From assembly GCA_947561585.1 (NCBI GenBank), contig CANNZV010000873.1:1-64000 (forward strand): DNA of 64,000 nt. Direction: 5' to 3'. A program made the position numbers and the translations under genes. The notes beneath the pieces were generated by a model that did not search any database, had not been told where the DNA came from, and saw only the letters and a list, made by a program, of their open reading frames with translations. Source of the stretch: Caprella mutica. Taxonomy: Eukaryota; Arthropoda; Malacostraca; Amphipoda; Caprellidae. Below, one piece after another: positions 11,325 through 21,896 of the stretch; the stretch's first letter is position 1; each line of letters begins with the position of its first letter.

Positions 11325-12409
11325 CTATGAAGACAAACTGTATCGGGTGAGATATAAATCATAAACAATAGTGATAGGTAGTTGAAATGTGAAAGAATAT
11401 ATGATAATTTGTATTTAATGAGCATAACATTTGAGCATTATTGTTTATACAGTCTTGAAACATAAAAGAGAAAATGTCTGTCGATAGGTTTACTGATTTA
11501 GGTATTTTTTAAATAGGATGATTTAAAGGAATGCAGTTCATATCCAAACCTACATCTTATCTAAGACATTTTAATCGATATAAATGTTATCCGAGATGAT
11601 GTTCATCTACTGCGATATTCCTGTCCCTTCAAATAGTGAAGTGGTTGTTCAAAGATACAAATTTTTGTGGTGTAAAAAGTTAGATTAGTTTTTCATCTGA
11701 GATTCTTTTCTCTTGGGAGAAGAACAGAAAAGTCATTAGAGTGCAAAGTGGAAGTAAATTAGATTGAATGCAATTAGGCTCGTTTGCAGTAATTCCTGTT
11801 ATACTATTTAGTTTGTTCTTTCAAACGGAGAAATGTTTGTAATTCACAATGAAGAACTTTATACATTGAGCGGATAGAAATAGGTTGGTTGTGAATTGAA
11901 TTCCACTGCGCTTTGTTCTTTCATCTCACTAGTATTTTGGTGTTAATGGACTTTCCGCACCACTGCTTTTTAATTGGAGAATAAATCGAATGAAAAAGTG
12001 GACCAGAACTTTTGGTTTATAATCTGATTAACTCCGACAGCAGTTGATGGAATTGAGGGACAGGAGTGGTGGCAAGGAAAAAGGTGCTAAAAAATGGACT
12101 TTGATGAGGAACTGTAATTGAAATTCATTCCAATTTGAATGCTCAAAAGTGGTCGAATGAGATTGAAGAAAAAGCTAGTGCATGAAATGAAGATTGAGAC
12201 AAAGAGATTTCTAACTGAGGATTTTATAAGTGAACAGATTATGAAATAACAAAATACATTCATGAATTTCTTTGAATGAGATATATTGACAAATTGCCCA
12301 ATTTTTTGATAATATTTAGTAATTCATTTCTAAATAGAAGTTGCTGTGAGGATAGACCAACCCATATGGGACTAGCTTATGATAGACTGAAGCCTACCTT
12401 GGGGAACTA
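11325..12409. other. Unassigned, mostly unique
   Basis: No repeat family seen. A weak plus-strand frame after CCGACAGCAG near 12043 runs about 26 codons and could be chance. Confidence 0.35.
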
Positions 12410-12625
12410 CAATCGAATTCCTCTATAGTGGACTCCTAGTAAGGGAATTACCCTGCATAGTGAACTAATTTTCTTTCGTTTGCAATGAATAGAATCAGAC
12501 TGTTTTATAAAACTAATTGCCCGTTCAAGGCAGACTGAAGGAAATTTGTTCCCTATACGGGGTAGTTCTCTTACTCTGGACTCTGCATTCACTATAGAGG
12601 AGTCCACTATGGAGAAGTTAAACTG
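12410..12625. mobile_element. Pogo/Tigger-like MITE, copy 2 (best preserved)
   Basis: Flanked by TA at 12408-12409 and 12626-12627. The left end CAATCGAATTCCTCTATAGT pairs with the right end ACTATGGAGAAGTTAAACTG. Internal inverted blocks match copy 1: GACTCCTAGTAAGGGAA against TTCTCTTACTCTGGACTC, and CATAGTGAACTAA against TTGTTCCCTATACGG. An 80-codon minus frame across it is not a gene. It is non-autonomous and presumably was mobilised by a pogo-type transposase elsewhere. Confidence 0.85.
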
Positions 12626-12722
12626 TATTTTTACACTGTAAACTCTCAATGATTATTTAACACTATAGGTCTACATTTTATGGGCTTAATATAAGCCTTC
12701 TAACTCATAGGCACAATTAGTA

Positions 12723-12971
12723 CACTGAGAAAAAACTGCGAGTCAGCCTGACTCATCGCTTGAGTCAAGGTTGTCAGAACTCCACATTGCAGTATTTTTT
12801 CTTAATTGACTCTTCCTGAGTCAATCTGACAATGAATTAAGAGTCAATATGACTCTTGTTTTTGAGTAAAATGTTAGGATGAGTCAAATTGACTCACATT
12901 TTTGAGCCGGTTTTGGGACAAACTGAAAACACAAATTTTGAGTCAATTTGACTCGTATATTTTCCTCAGTG
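12723..12971. mobile_element. 249-bp TA-flanked MITE with TGACTC-rich body
   Basis: TA duplications lie at 12721-12722 and 12972-12973. The ends CACTGAGAAAA and TTTTCCTCAGTG begin inverted repeats of about 32 bp with roughly 25 matches. The interior repeats GAGTCA/TGACTC motifs at least ten times on both strands; this is the AP-1/GCN4-type bZIP core. The TA duplication suggests the Tc1/mariner superfamily. No coding capacity. Confidence 0.82.
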
Positions 12972-12973
12972 TA

Positions 12974-13327
12974 GTCAACTGGCTCCAATGTCAGCCTACC
13001 AACATTGAATGTATATTAGTCTATATTCGTTACCTTGCTATCCTTAAAATGTTCATTACACAGTCATTTTTAATATCGCCAGGTAAGGGAAAAAGGTTCT
13101 CAGACTAATTCTTTTACGACCTTAATGGTAGATTTTCTCAGATATCTCAATAGTTCCAATTGCCTCAGGATTTACTTTGTTAAATTCTTGAAAAAATACT
13201 ATTACGTCGTTTATATAGTGTAAAATGATTAATTTTTTTTAAATTTCTTTAATAAATACACAGCGCTTCAACATCACATAATTATCAACAGCAAGTTTAT
13301 AGAAAAAAATATTTATCTCTTAAATAG
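12974..13327. other. Spacer between MITEs
   Basis: AT-rich, no gene. A 68-codon frame at 12902-13108 runs out of the adjacent MITE and is not supported. Confidence 0.4.
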
Positions 13328-13770
13328 CCAATTGAAAATAGGAGCAGGTTCGAGACAGGGGTTAAGCCGATCAGGGTAGTCACCACAGCAGTCAAGGAGT
13401 AGCGAGAGCGCAGCGTTCGGGAGCCAAATTGACCGCGTTGGGGGCTAATTCTACTCCAGCGTTACTGCGCAGAACAACTCTAGGCACCTGCTCCTATTTG
13501 ACTAGCGCGCTGCCTAACTGCGGATGCGCGGCCCCGAGTCTGTAATATTATGGCAGTTTTGGCTAAGGGCCACGTACCCTCAGTTAGGCAGCGCGCTAGG
13601 CAAATAGGAGCAGATACCCAGAGTATTTCTGCGCAGTAACGCTGGAGTAGAATTAACCCCCAAAGCGGTCAGTTTGGCTCCCACGCTGCGCTTTCGCTGC
13701 TCTCTGACTGCCGTGATGACTACCCTGATCGGCTTTACTCTACCTCGAACATGCTTCTATTTACAATTGG
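13328..13770. mobile_element. 443-bp foldback element with ~190-bp GC-rich arms
   Basis: Outer ends CCAATTGAAAATAGGAGCAG and TGCTTCTATTTACAATTGG are inverted. The arms continue with GACTAGCGCGCTGCCTAACT against AGTTAGGCAGCGCGCTAGGC, TACTCCAGCGTTACTGCGCA against its complement, and AGCCGATCAGGGTAGT against ACTACCCTGATCGGCT. A loop of about 60 bp (13521-13579) separates them. The arms are far more GC-rich than the surroundings. Each arm also repeats AATAGGAGCAG at both of its ends. No open frame of note; likely a non-autonomous foldback or MITE. Confidence 0.85.
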
Positions 13771-14333
13771 GTAGGTTGCCTCACAAGCGAAAGCCTAATT
13801 AGGCAAAAAAAAAAAATGTTTCTTATATAATGTAATGCATACTATTGTTCAACCTGCTGTCTTGTGTTTATATAAAAAAAAAGTTAAAAGCTCACTTTAA
13901 TTTAATCCTTCTTGTTTTTGATGGAAAAATATTGTCTTTTTAAACAAAAAAAAAAAAAAAAAAAAAACAATTTCGAACTCATTATTTGTATCCTTTGTTT
14001 TGAATAGAATAAGTTTCGAGTTGTTCCACTTTTTCGATCATATAAGAAAAATATCTATTATTATTATAAATATTAAATAATGATTAAAATTGTTACGTAT
14101 TCTGTTCCTACGTGTTCGAAAATGAGTAACCGTCCGATAACTCAGAACTAACCCTATCCTCAAAGTACTCAAATAATTATTTTTTCTAAAAACTAAGTCT
14201 GATAATTAAATTTTCAAAACTAGACTAACATTGAACACGAAACATCATTTTAAAGCTAGGTAATACAAAATAAACATTACAGATAAATTTTACATAATAA
14301 AGTCACTTTACCATTAAATATTTGTATCAATGA
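13771..14333. other. A22 tract and a diverged hairpin-element relic
   Basis: A run of 22 A bases lies at 13946-13967. Positions 14019-14155 (GTTGTTCCACTTTTTCGATC ... GTGTTCGAAAATGAGTAACC ... GTCCGATAACTCAGAACT) look like a decayed copy of the hairpin element at 14334-14508, in the same orientation. Confidence 0.6.
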
Positions 14334-14508
14334 TTTCTTGATTGTCGGTCAGTTCCACATTTTGGGACACGTAAGAAAAAACGATATAATAATAAATATT
14401 TAATTTCTATTGTTATTGGTTTTAAATAAAATGAAAGTTAAATGATTACTATTATATCGTTTTTTCTTAAGTGTCCGAAAATGTGGCACTGACCGATAAT
14501 TAAGAACT
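14334..14508. mobile_element. Hairpin MITE, ~65-bp near-perfect arms
   Basis: The left arm TCGGTCAGTTCCACATTTTG, GGACACGTAAGAAAAAACGA and TATAATAATAA pairs with the right arm ending at 14496. I count four mismatches in about 50 paired bases. The pairing extends outward through TTCTTGATTG against AATTAAGAAC. The loop is AT-rich (14395-14446). It sits next to an older relative, so the family has inserted twice here. Confidence 0.85.
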
Positions 14509-15449
14509 TACCCTGGCTGTGATTTCTCCCTTCAACCGAAGAATCTATTCATTTATTTATAAAATAATAGTCCCATAGAATCTCTTATATCTTCTTCTGA
14601 TGTGTTCGATACAAATAAATACGTTATAAAGAAAGTAATCAAGAAAAATCTAATTTAGTTAGATAATATCTAGCTTTTGTATAAAAGTAATTGGATAGAC
14701 GAAGATTTACTTTTAATATCACAATAATTGAGGCAAAAATAATGATAAATTTGCTATATTTTTTTAAATAATAGTTAATTTGATATGGCAAAATGTCATT
14801 AAATATAGAGAAATATATGATAAGGTTATTATAATACCTACTAGGATAACATCTCAATTACGAGACGCACTGTATTCGGAAATTTCACGGTGTTCAACCA
14901 ATTAAACTTTTAAGTAAATTATGACTGACGTACCATAAAACACACTTTCTGAACACTGTAAGCCTTATCAAGTGACCGACGCTTGACCAAATTCTAACTT
15001 CTAAATTTTGTTTGCGGATTTTGCATTTTTTGAAGTTGACAAAATTATGCCGATTTTCAAATTTTTCAAAAATGTTTCTAAAAGCTTCTCCAAGGAATTT
15101 TAGAGTTGGAGAGTTAGCGTGCAACCGAAATATGAAGTAAAAGAATCTCTCGGAGCCTTCTTTATGGTCTCCATAATTTTAGCGAGGTTTCTTTTGCAGG
15201 CTGAGTAATGTCCTTTGTTTTACATTATTTATAGTAAAGGAGTCTTTTTATTTCAGACTCAACTGAATTATTCTTATTCAAAGTTTCAGCCGCATGCAAT
15301 CTTCTTGTCAAATTTGCAACATTTTTTGTTTGTCTTCTTGATCGAAAGGATGATAGTCTGCGACGCTTCCATGCAATTTATAGGCACTATGATACAAGAA
15401 CTCCCATACGGAAAAATTATAAACTGAATATACAATCATATTGTCCATT
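14509..15449. other. Unassigned AT-rich sequence
   Basis: Frames of 70-76 codons at 14639-14857 (-), 14894-15124 (-) and 15215-15427 (+) show no recognisable domain. None is flanked by convincing splice signals. Confidence 0.35.
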
Positions 15450-15505
15450 ACGGTAAATATTGATTGTTTTATCGTAAAATATCACATTTTCAAACATTAT
15501 ATTCG
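15450..15505 (+). repeat. Short dispersed block shared with 53783-53836
   Basis: GGTAAATATTGATTG, TTTTATCGTAAAATATCACA and TTTTCAAACATTAT match GGTAAATGTTGATCG, TTTTATCATAAAATATCATA and TTTTCAGACATTAT at 53783-53836. A weaker relative occurs near 58203. Possibly the conserved end of an old MITE. A 95-codon frame starts just before it (15441-15728) without recognisable content. Confidence 0.5.
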
Positions 15506-15933
15506 TGATTTTCTTGTCGGGAACGTCCGAAGAAATACTATAGATTTTCAGTGTTTTGAATCCATTATAAATTACGGTTGGAATCTTTCATCACCGTATA
15601 CAATCGCCGAAAGAAAATTAACACTGCGATTTTATCTTCTTCCAGTGGGTACTAAACCAATAATCTTGTTTCTTTTTGACCATTCTCCTTGCATCATAAT
15701 ATCAATACAGTTTAACGAACTAACTTAGTTGGCAGTGTGTATTCTCTCTAGCCCCCATCTGCCTCTGATTACAAACCATTAAGTTCTTGAAGCTCCCAAG
15801 TTCTTCCATTCGGTGTGCCTAAGTACCGAAATATTCCTCTAGTTATTCTCCTTCTAGAGTTTATGTTCGAAACTTCTGTTCATAATCTCTGCAGAATGTT
15901 ACTCAAGTGATTGGGAGGGAGGCACTGCAGTAC

Positions 15934-16306
15934 ATACCCAGAGAAAACTCAGGGTGGGGCCATAGAAGATTGAGAGGAGTTATGGTGGGGTCATAGAAGA
16001 TTGAGAGGAGTTATGGTGGGGTCATAGAAGATTGAGAGGAGTTATGGTGGGGCCATAGAAGATTGAGAGGAGTTATGGTGGGGCCATAGAAGATTAAGAG
16101 AAAGTTATGGTGGGGCCATAGAAGATTAAGAGAAATTAACTTATAATGGGGCCATGACTTTGTCTCTAGATAAAGAATCATGATTTAAATTTGTGTATCA
16201 AATCAAATTCCAAACTAGATACACTAAGAATTATTATGGTGGGCCATAGATGATTAAGATGTGTATCGATCTTCTTTGATCAGAATTTAGTTTTCTCTCT
16301 GGGTAT
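15934..16306. mobile_element. TIR-bounded element carrying a minisatellite inside
   Basis: ATACCCAGAGAAAACT (15934-15949) and AGTTTTCTCTCTGGGTAT (16289-16306) are inverted copies differing by a two-base insertion. Between them lies the 31-bp repeat array and one solitary unit near 16232-16258. The layout suggests that the amplified repeat began as internal sequence of a small transposon. Confidence 0.65.
15950..16140 (+). repeat. 31-bp minisatellite, 6 copies
   Basis: Unit TTATGGTGGGGCCATAGAAG + ATTGAGAGGAG. The same motif occurs inverted at 31735-31965 and 38772-39625, and as single copies at 2106, 16232 and 56337. Confidence 0.93.
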
Positions 16307-17232
16307 ATATTCGGTACACATTCTGGTAATTATAATCTTCGATTCTTTTTTGACTACCTACCTTACCTAAAATTATGAAAAACTAGTCGTATATATTGAT
16401 AGCAAATAAATTGTCGACAATTCTTCGTTTTTGTCGGACATAATTTGGGAAAAGTAGTATAAAAAATGCCACAATATAACAGTGGATATAGATTTAATTA
16501 TTATTACTTTTATTTGTGTTTTTCAATGAAGGTTTGGGTTATCATAAAAAATATCACCATTCCTAAATTTTTGTGACTTCTTTGTTCTAAATATTTTAAT
16601 TCAAATTAGGCAAACTTAGAAAATTAATAATGATTAGGGATGTGAAAATATGCAGCATAAAATATTATGCATACCTAAGTACAAAATTTGCCCGTTAAAA
16701 AAATAACGGGTCTTTAAATGTAATTTATTACCCGTTGTTAGGTTTTTTTGGGAATTTTGAATAAAAAATAAAAATTCTACATGCACTGATACTTTTTTCA
16801 TAGATAAAAACATTTAAAATTGAATAAAAACAGGGGAATTTAAATATCAGGACAATATATTCCCGTGCGTATCATAGTTACATTCTTCATATTTAATACC
16901 CACTGTGTAAAAGCGGACACCAAATAAATAAATAAGGGAAATTATAAATAACGATTGAAATTATTAGTAAAGATATGACAATCTTTGCTTATGATATTCA
17001 AAAGTCACTTGCATATTCAATATACACTATGCCGGTATAATTGCATTTTGAAATTGTACAATGTACATATAGTGTGCTAGAATTATAATAAAGTTAATCT
17101 GTTACTGGATAGGTATATTTCAAATTCCGATCATTACTTTAGGTAATGACTCGATAATCACACACCATCGACCTTGTTAGACACTTCCATGATCAAAATT
17201 GACCAAGCTGTGCCTGTTTATCGGTTAACATC
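16307..17232. other. Unassigned, with a small CCCGTT hairpin and dispersed words
   Basis: CCCGTT(A/T)nAACGGG forms a hairpin at 16691-16710. ATTCCCGTGCGTATCATAGT at about 16860 recurs as ATTCCCGTGCGTATCATGGT near 41740. AGCGGACACCAAATAA near 16913 resembles AGCGGGCACCAAATTAA near 42140. This suggests a diverged dispersed element of about 300-500 bp at both places. Confidence 0.45.
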
Positions 17233-17472
17233 AAGTGGTGAGTCAGTGGCCAAAATAATATCGCGTCTTGCGGGACGCTAAAATTCTTATTTTTGGGTCA
17301 CGTGACTGACAATCTAGTGTCAGCTTAATGGAGAAATGATATAACTGGAACAAAATTTAATGGAGAAATGATATAACTGAAACAAAATAAGGTTTACACC
17401 GTCTTCCTTAGCGTCCTGCAATCGCTGCAACACTTCCTCTCTCTAGAGTAGTTTATCATAACTCTATGGTTA
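17233..17472 (+). repeat. 240-bp dispersed repeat, copy 1
   Basis: Aligns over its whole length with 19741-19980 (same orientation, about 2.5 kb away) at roughly 90% identity by eye. Contains TTGCGGGACGCTAA (17268-17281) and its inverse TTAGCGTCCTGCAA (17408-17421), GGGTCACGTGACTG with a CACGTG E-box core, and a short internal duplication of ATGGAGAAATGATATAACTG. Probably a MITE or SINE-like element; the family is not known to me. Confidence 0.8.
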
Positions 17473-17699
17473 GTATATAATAATATATTCTCCCATGCAT
17501 GTTTTATGCTCCTGAAATATATGCCAATGTTGCATATATGCAATATGCACAATGTCACATCCCAAATAATGAATTGTGAATTATTCGAAAGCCCTACAAA
17601 TATAAAAGGAAGTTTACATTTGTTCACCTTTTCTCCTCTCTTGAAGGGAAATTTCTCTTCAATTCATAAACATTCACTTTTCTATCATCTATGTGTGGC

Positions 17700-18161
17700 C
17701 GGAATGCCTACGGACAAAATGCCTACGGACAAAATGCCTATGGACAGAATACCTTCGGACAAAATGCCTACTGACAAAATTTTTACGGACAGAATACCTA
17801 CGGACAAAATGCCCACGGACAATATGCCTACGGACAAAATGCCTGCGGACAAAATGCCAACGCACAAAATGCTTACGGACAAAATGCCTACAGACAAAAT
17901 GCTTACGGACAAAATGCCTACGGACAAAATGCCTACAGACAAAATGCCTACGGACAAAATGCCTACAGACAAAATGCCAACGCACAAAATGCTTACGGAC
18001 AAAATGCCTACAGACAAAATGCTTGCGGACAAAATGCCTACGGACAAAATGCCTACAGACAAAATGCCTATGGACAAAATGCCTACGGCATATTGTCCGT
18101 TATGCCTTTCGTCCATAGGCATTTTGTCCGGTGACATTTTCTCCGTAGGCATTTCGTCCTA
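17700..18161. repeat. 15-bp minisatellite that reverses orientation at its right end
   Basis: About 27 copies of GCCTACGGACAAAAT run from 17700 to about 18090. From 18096 the motif appears inverted (GTCCATAGGCATTTTGTCC, then CTCCGTAGGCATTTCGTCC). The period of 15 makes every frame open: TDKMP repeats on plus, GILSV on minus. There is no evidence of coding beyond this. The motif resembles the degenerate GACAAATTCG-type repeats elsewhere in the window. Confidence 0.92.
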
Positions 18162-19419
18162 GTATGTACCATACCATCTACCTACTTGAGGACGGATACA
18201 CCCATCATATAAGATGATCTTTTCACAATAAACTCTGGCTTGAAACATTGTAACCGAGGAAATGAAAAGAGAAGAAGCACACAGATATAATATGAATATT
18301 GACTGGTAAGCGACATTATAGAAAGATCAAATTGTTGCTTATCATCTTTTCTGGTACAGTACTTGTTGTTCATAAATTGATAATTAAATTGATACCTAAA
18401 ATGTTTTCAGATTTTAATGTAAATACGCAATATCAATACATATATACTGATATAACAAAATTATTTTTCACTCACAAAAAAACATGTTTTTTTTTAGTTT
18501 ATTAATAATACTAGTGTGACCTGTAGTCATGGCCATAAATTATAATTTTTATTTTAATATGTGTTTTCTAAATATAATTTTGAGACACGGACACACATAC
18601 AGAAAGACGCGGATTTTAATATAGTATGGAGGTAGTTGAAGAGCTCTCTTTTTATAATTTTAAAGTATCTTTTCTAATACTCTATCCTCAGTTACTTTTA
18701 TCTATTTTACATGTGAAACTTACAAATTTAATATTTGAATTATGTATATTATTTTCTAATTATTTTGAAAATATTTCAATGATTTTATCATACAGTTCAT
18801 ACAACCAAAAATCAATGAATACTATCATCAACTAGTGTACACGTTAAATCAAAACGACGGTATTTTCGTTAGATCACTTTAAATGGACACTGATTTATAT
18901 AATATCAATGGATCCACATATGGTGGAATATATGTATTCAACGTAAATAAAATTCAGTCATTGAAATCAAAAATATTTATTCATCTCTTATGCTAATATT
19001 TTTGCATTCATTTTACCGGCGTATAATCACATTAGTGTGACAGACAGACAGACCCTTATTATAATATTGATATTATTACAGAGAAGTAAGTGAATTCATA
19101 GCTTTGAATTTAAAATAACGAATAAGATTCAAGACGAAAACACCTCATCAAATTCTGTCAGAATTTCTTGGTTCGACTAAACTAAGTTTCAGAATTTCTT
19201 GGTAACTTTGAGAGAGATGATGAGAAGCAATTTGGAGTGTTCTGACATCAGCTTTTGATGTGTTCTCCCCTTGGGAAAAGAAACAAACTTTTGTAGTCAC
19301 AAACACAAACTATATTCAATGTGTTTGTCTATTTATAGATACTCTGCAGAAAAGATACACAGCAGACGGAGCTAATTTTGACTACTGGATAGAAAATTAG
19401 GTTAGTTTTCATTTATTAT
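18162..19419. other. Unassigned AT-rich sequence
   Basis: Three frames of 63-69 codons (18182-18835) show only compositionally biased peptides. No gene, RNA or repeat recognised. Confidence 0.35.
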
Positions 19420-19574
19420 GACAATATGCTTTAAAATCATAGTTCTTAAGAATATCACAGACGAAATGAAATGGTATCGAATACTATATACCGCTGGTGT
19501 AGAACCATTCAATACTCTCTAATTCTCTCCGTCTATATTGTTTTCGGGATCTATGATTTGAAAAGCATATTGTC
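19420..19574. mobile_element. 155-bp MITE with clear TIRs (family of 7897)
   Basis: GACAATATGCTTTAAAATCA at the left end is mirrored by TGATTTGAAAAGCATATTGTC at the right end. The interior matches 7897-8041, including AAGAATATCACAGACGAA and TGGTATCGAATACTATATA. Confidence 0.82.
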
Positions 19575-19740
19575 ACAGCCCTATAGGCTTAGTAATCATA
19601 ATTGAACACCATTGTGAAGTTTCTATTTTGAGGTATAATTTTAGTATCCTTGTTTTGATTGGGGTAACTATTCTACCAATTAGCAAGAAGAGAGATAAAG
19701 ATACTATAAGAATTGTTGTGCTCTTGAGTAAGTTATCTCC

Positions 19741-19980
19741 AAGTGGTGAGTCAGTGGCCAAAATAATATCGCTTCTTGCGGGACGCTAAAATCCTTATTT
19801 TTGGGTCACGTGACTGGCAATCTAGCGTGAGTTTAATGGAGAAAAGATATAACTGAAATAAAATTTAATGGAGAAATGATATAAATGAAAAAAAAAAAAA
19901 TTTAAACCGACTTCCTTAGCGTCCAGCAATCGTTGCAACACTTCCTCTCTCTAAAGCAGTTTATCATAACTCTAGGGTTA
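19741..19980 (+). repeat. 240-bp dispersed repeat, copy 2
   Basis: Second copy of the repeat at 17233-17472, with the same TTGCGGGACGCTAA and TTAGCGTCCAGCAA inverted motifs and the GGGTCACGTGACTG word. It carries an A-rich expansion (A13) that copy 1 lacks. Confidence 0.8.
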
Positions 19981-20011
19981 TCTATTAAGGTTTTTCTTCA
20001 AAATATACGGA

Positions 20012-20215
20012 TTACTGTAATAAATCACTATTATTCATGGAAGTCCCGACAAATATTTGTAATTTGTCATCATATTCAATAATGTACTGAACTACTTTGA
20101 CTGTGTTCTGACTGGAATAAGTAACTAATATTAATTTTTCATTTTGCCAATTCAATCTACCTGTGGACCTGTGATCGTTATGCAGTGTGTCCACCAAAAA
20201 TGTATCCACTGCCAT
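20012..20215 (-). CDS. Candidate coding segment, 67 codons
   Basis: An open minus frame with mixed polar composition, including DTLHNDHRSTGRLNWQNEK and VVQYIIEYDDKLQIFVGTS. TTCAATGGCAG just upstream could be a 3' splice site. I recognise no family. Its placement directly beside a dispersed repeat leaves open that it is transposon-derived or chance. Confidence 0.22.
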   Translation of the reverse strand: MAVDTFLVDTLHNDHRSTGRLNWQNEKLILVTYSSQNTVKVVQYIIEYDDKLQIFVGTSMNNSDLLQ

Positions 20216-20914
20216 TGAATATCTGTGTATATTGTATAATTTACAATGAATCTATTTTAATGAAGAATACAATATACTTAAAAATAATTTAGAATGTACC
20301 GAAAAGGTATTGGTAACAGATAACGAGGTAAATGGTTGAGCCGTCTTGGTATATTTTTTTGTCACTCACGCTCGTAACCTGAAAACAATGAAGTTTTTCA
20401 GATTATGAAAATAACATTTAATTAATTAAATAGAATTGGATTATATACATTGTGTATTTTTCCATAAATAGGATAGCTCAGAAAAAAATATTCAGCAACG
20501 ATAGCACAGCCTTTCAAAAGGAACAAGTATAATAATTATTCATCTGATCGGTAATTACGAATATGACAATAATGTAGATTGCAGCCTATAATAATTTCAA
20601 TATGAAAAACTAAGCTTCCCAAGTTAGTGCACGAGTAATAAGCGTGTACGGTTTACGGGAAGTACGATCTTTCAATGAACAAATAAGTTATTAGCTAGTA
20701 TACCTTGCAAATATAATGCCTGGAACAAAATAAAGTTTTTCATGGCTATATTAAATGGAACAAAATACTGGCGCATAAAGCAACAAATGATGAATTTATT
20801 AAATGTACGAATGAAAGAACTGTAGTGATGGATTGAAATATGAAGACTGGTACTTAGCAGGACTACTACTAAATCTCACGAAATAAAGTATCAAGTGCCG
20901 CACTAACGTGACAG
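20216..20914. other. Unassigned AT-rich sequence
   Basis: No gene or repeat array. A 27-codon frame beginning with ATG near 20741 is too short to judge. Confidence 0.35.
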
Positions 20915-21019
20915 TCCGATAAATACCCCCACTGTCCTAAAGCCGACAAAGAGTTATGGAATTCAGATCTGATTGATTCGTTAGATAAGTATTTGACTAT
21001 GAAAAAAGTTTGGCATTAA
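20915..21019 (+). CDS. Candidate 3' exon, 34 codons
   Basis: CACTAACGTGACAG gives a branch-point-like CTAAC and a 3' splice-like AG ending at 20914. The frame then reads SDKYPHCPKADKELWNSDL and continues to TAA at 21017-21019, with a charged carboxy end (KKVWH). Composition is less AT-biased than the flanks. Family not recognised. Confidence 0.27.
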   Translation, partial: SDKYPHCPKADKELWNSDLIDSLDKYLTMKKVWH

Positions 21020-21289
21020 TTAAAATTTTATTAGAATGACATAAACACACAGCTCATCACAAATATGCTACGAGCACAGAGACGTGTTTGAATGTCAGAG
21101 GGATGCTAGTTATAGTTTGTTCTAAACCAACAGAGACTAATACCCTAAAATGAATTTGAAAATTACCCTAAATTTGGTTTTATTGAGGAGATATAGAAAT
21201 TGTCATGGTGAACATGACATAGAAAAGGAGTAACAAACCGTACTTAAGGACCATATTAATCACAATTTGCTTTTAGGGCAACTGATATG

Positions 21290-21815
21290 AAATTAAAACA
21301 TTATGTCATACCAGATGAACAAGTAACACCGAGAAGAATATCGTATAATAGTCAAATAGCAAACTTCTTAAATTACTCAACCAGTGCAAAATTTGACACC
21401 CGACGACTTGAACCTTAGACAACACTTGATTTGTATGATGAATAAAGCTTAGATACTCATCCAAGTGAATACCGAGGAATTGAATGTTGTCAGCCCGAGC
21501 TATCACATCATTTACAATTTTAATGTTTGGCGAAGAAAGAGAACGTCTATAATTGAATAGTACATTTAAGTTTCATCAACATTGATGAATGAATATTAGA
21601 CGCAATTCAATTTTCAATTTTAGGCATCTCGATCGTCATCCAATAAAAGTGACATACATCAAGCACCTATAGAGGGTCAAATCTGATCGAAAGAGTGCTG
21701 TCATCAACATATATTGTAAAATAGAATTTGTCTGAGCTCATGGAAATTCATTTATGAAAAAGATGAACATCAAAGCCCTAGTACACTCCCTTGAGGTAAT
21801 TCATTAATTAATTTC
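21290..21815 (-). pseudogene. Degenerate non-LTR retrotransposon reverse transcriptase fragment
   Basis: On the minus strand three conserved RT segments occur in the right order but in shifted frames. PQGSVLG (near 21795, the motif before the catalytic box) is followed after a frameshift by LMFIFFINEFP. YVDDSTLSIRFDP holds the catalytic YxDD box (TATGTTGATGAC, 21711-21700). RRSLSSPNIKIVNDVIARAD leads into FLGIHLDEYLSF and LSKV, the thumb-proximal region of jockey/CR1-like elements. After HLV the frame is broken again. At least two frameshifts and several stops make it inactive. The 5' side ends near 21890, where the 15-bp array begins. Confidence 0.85.
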
Positions 21816-21896
21816 CGTATCTTTGGTACCAATATACTATGCAAATTATCGTTCAATGATTTATTATGCAGATTTATAATATATTCAGATAATTCT

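Noticed and set aside
17506..18162. 218-codon frame with TDKMP repeats, resembling a low-complexity secreted protein
   Set aside because: A 15-bp array keeps all frames open on both strands; the leading part has no signal peptide or conserved feature and the array reverses orientation.
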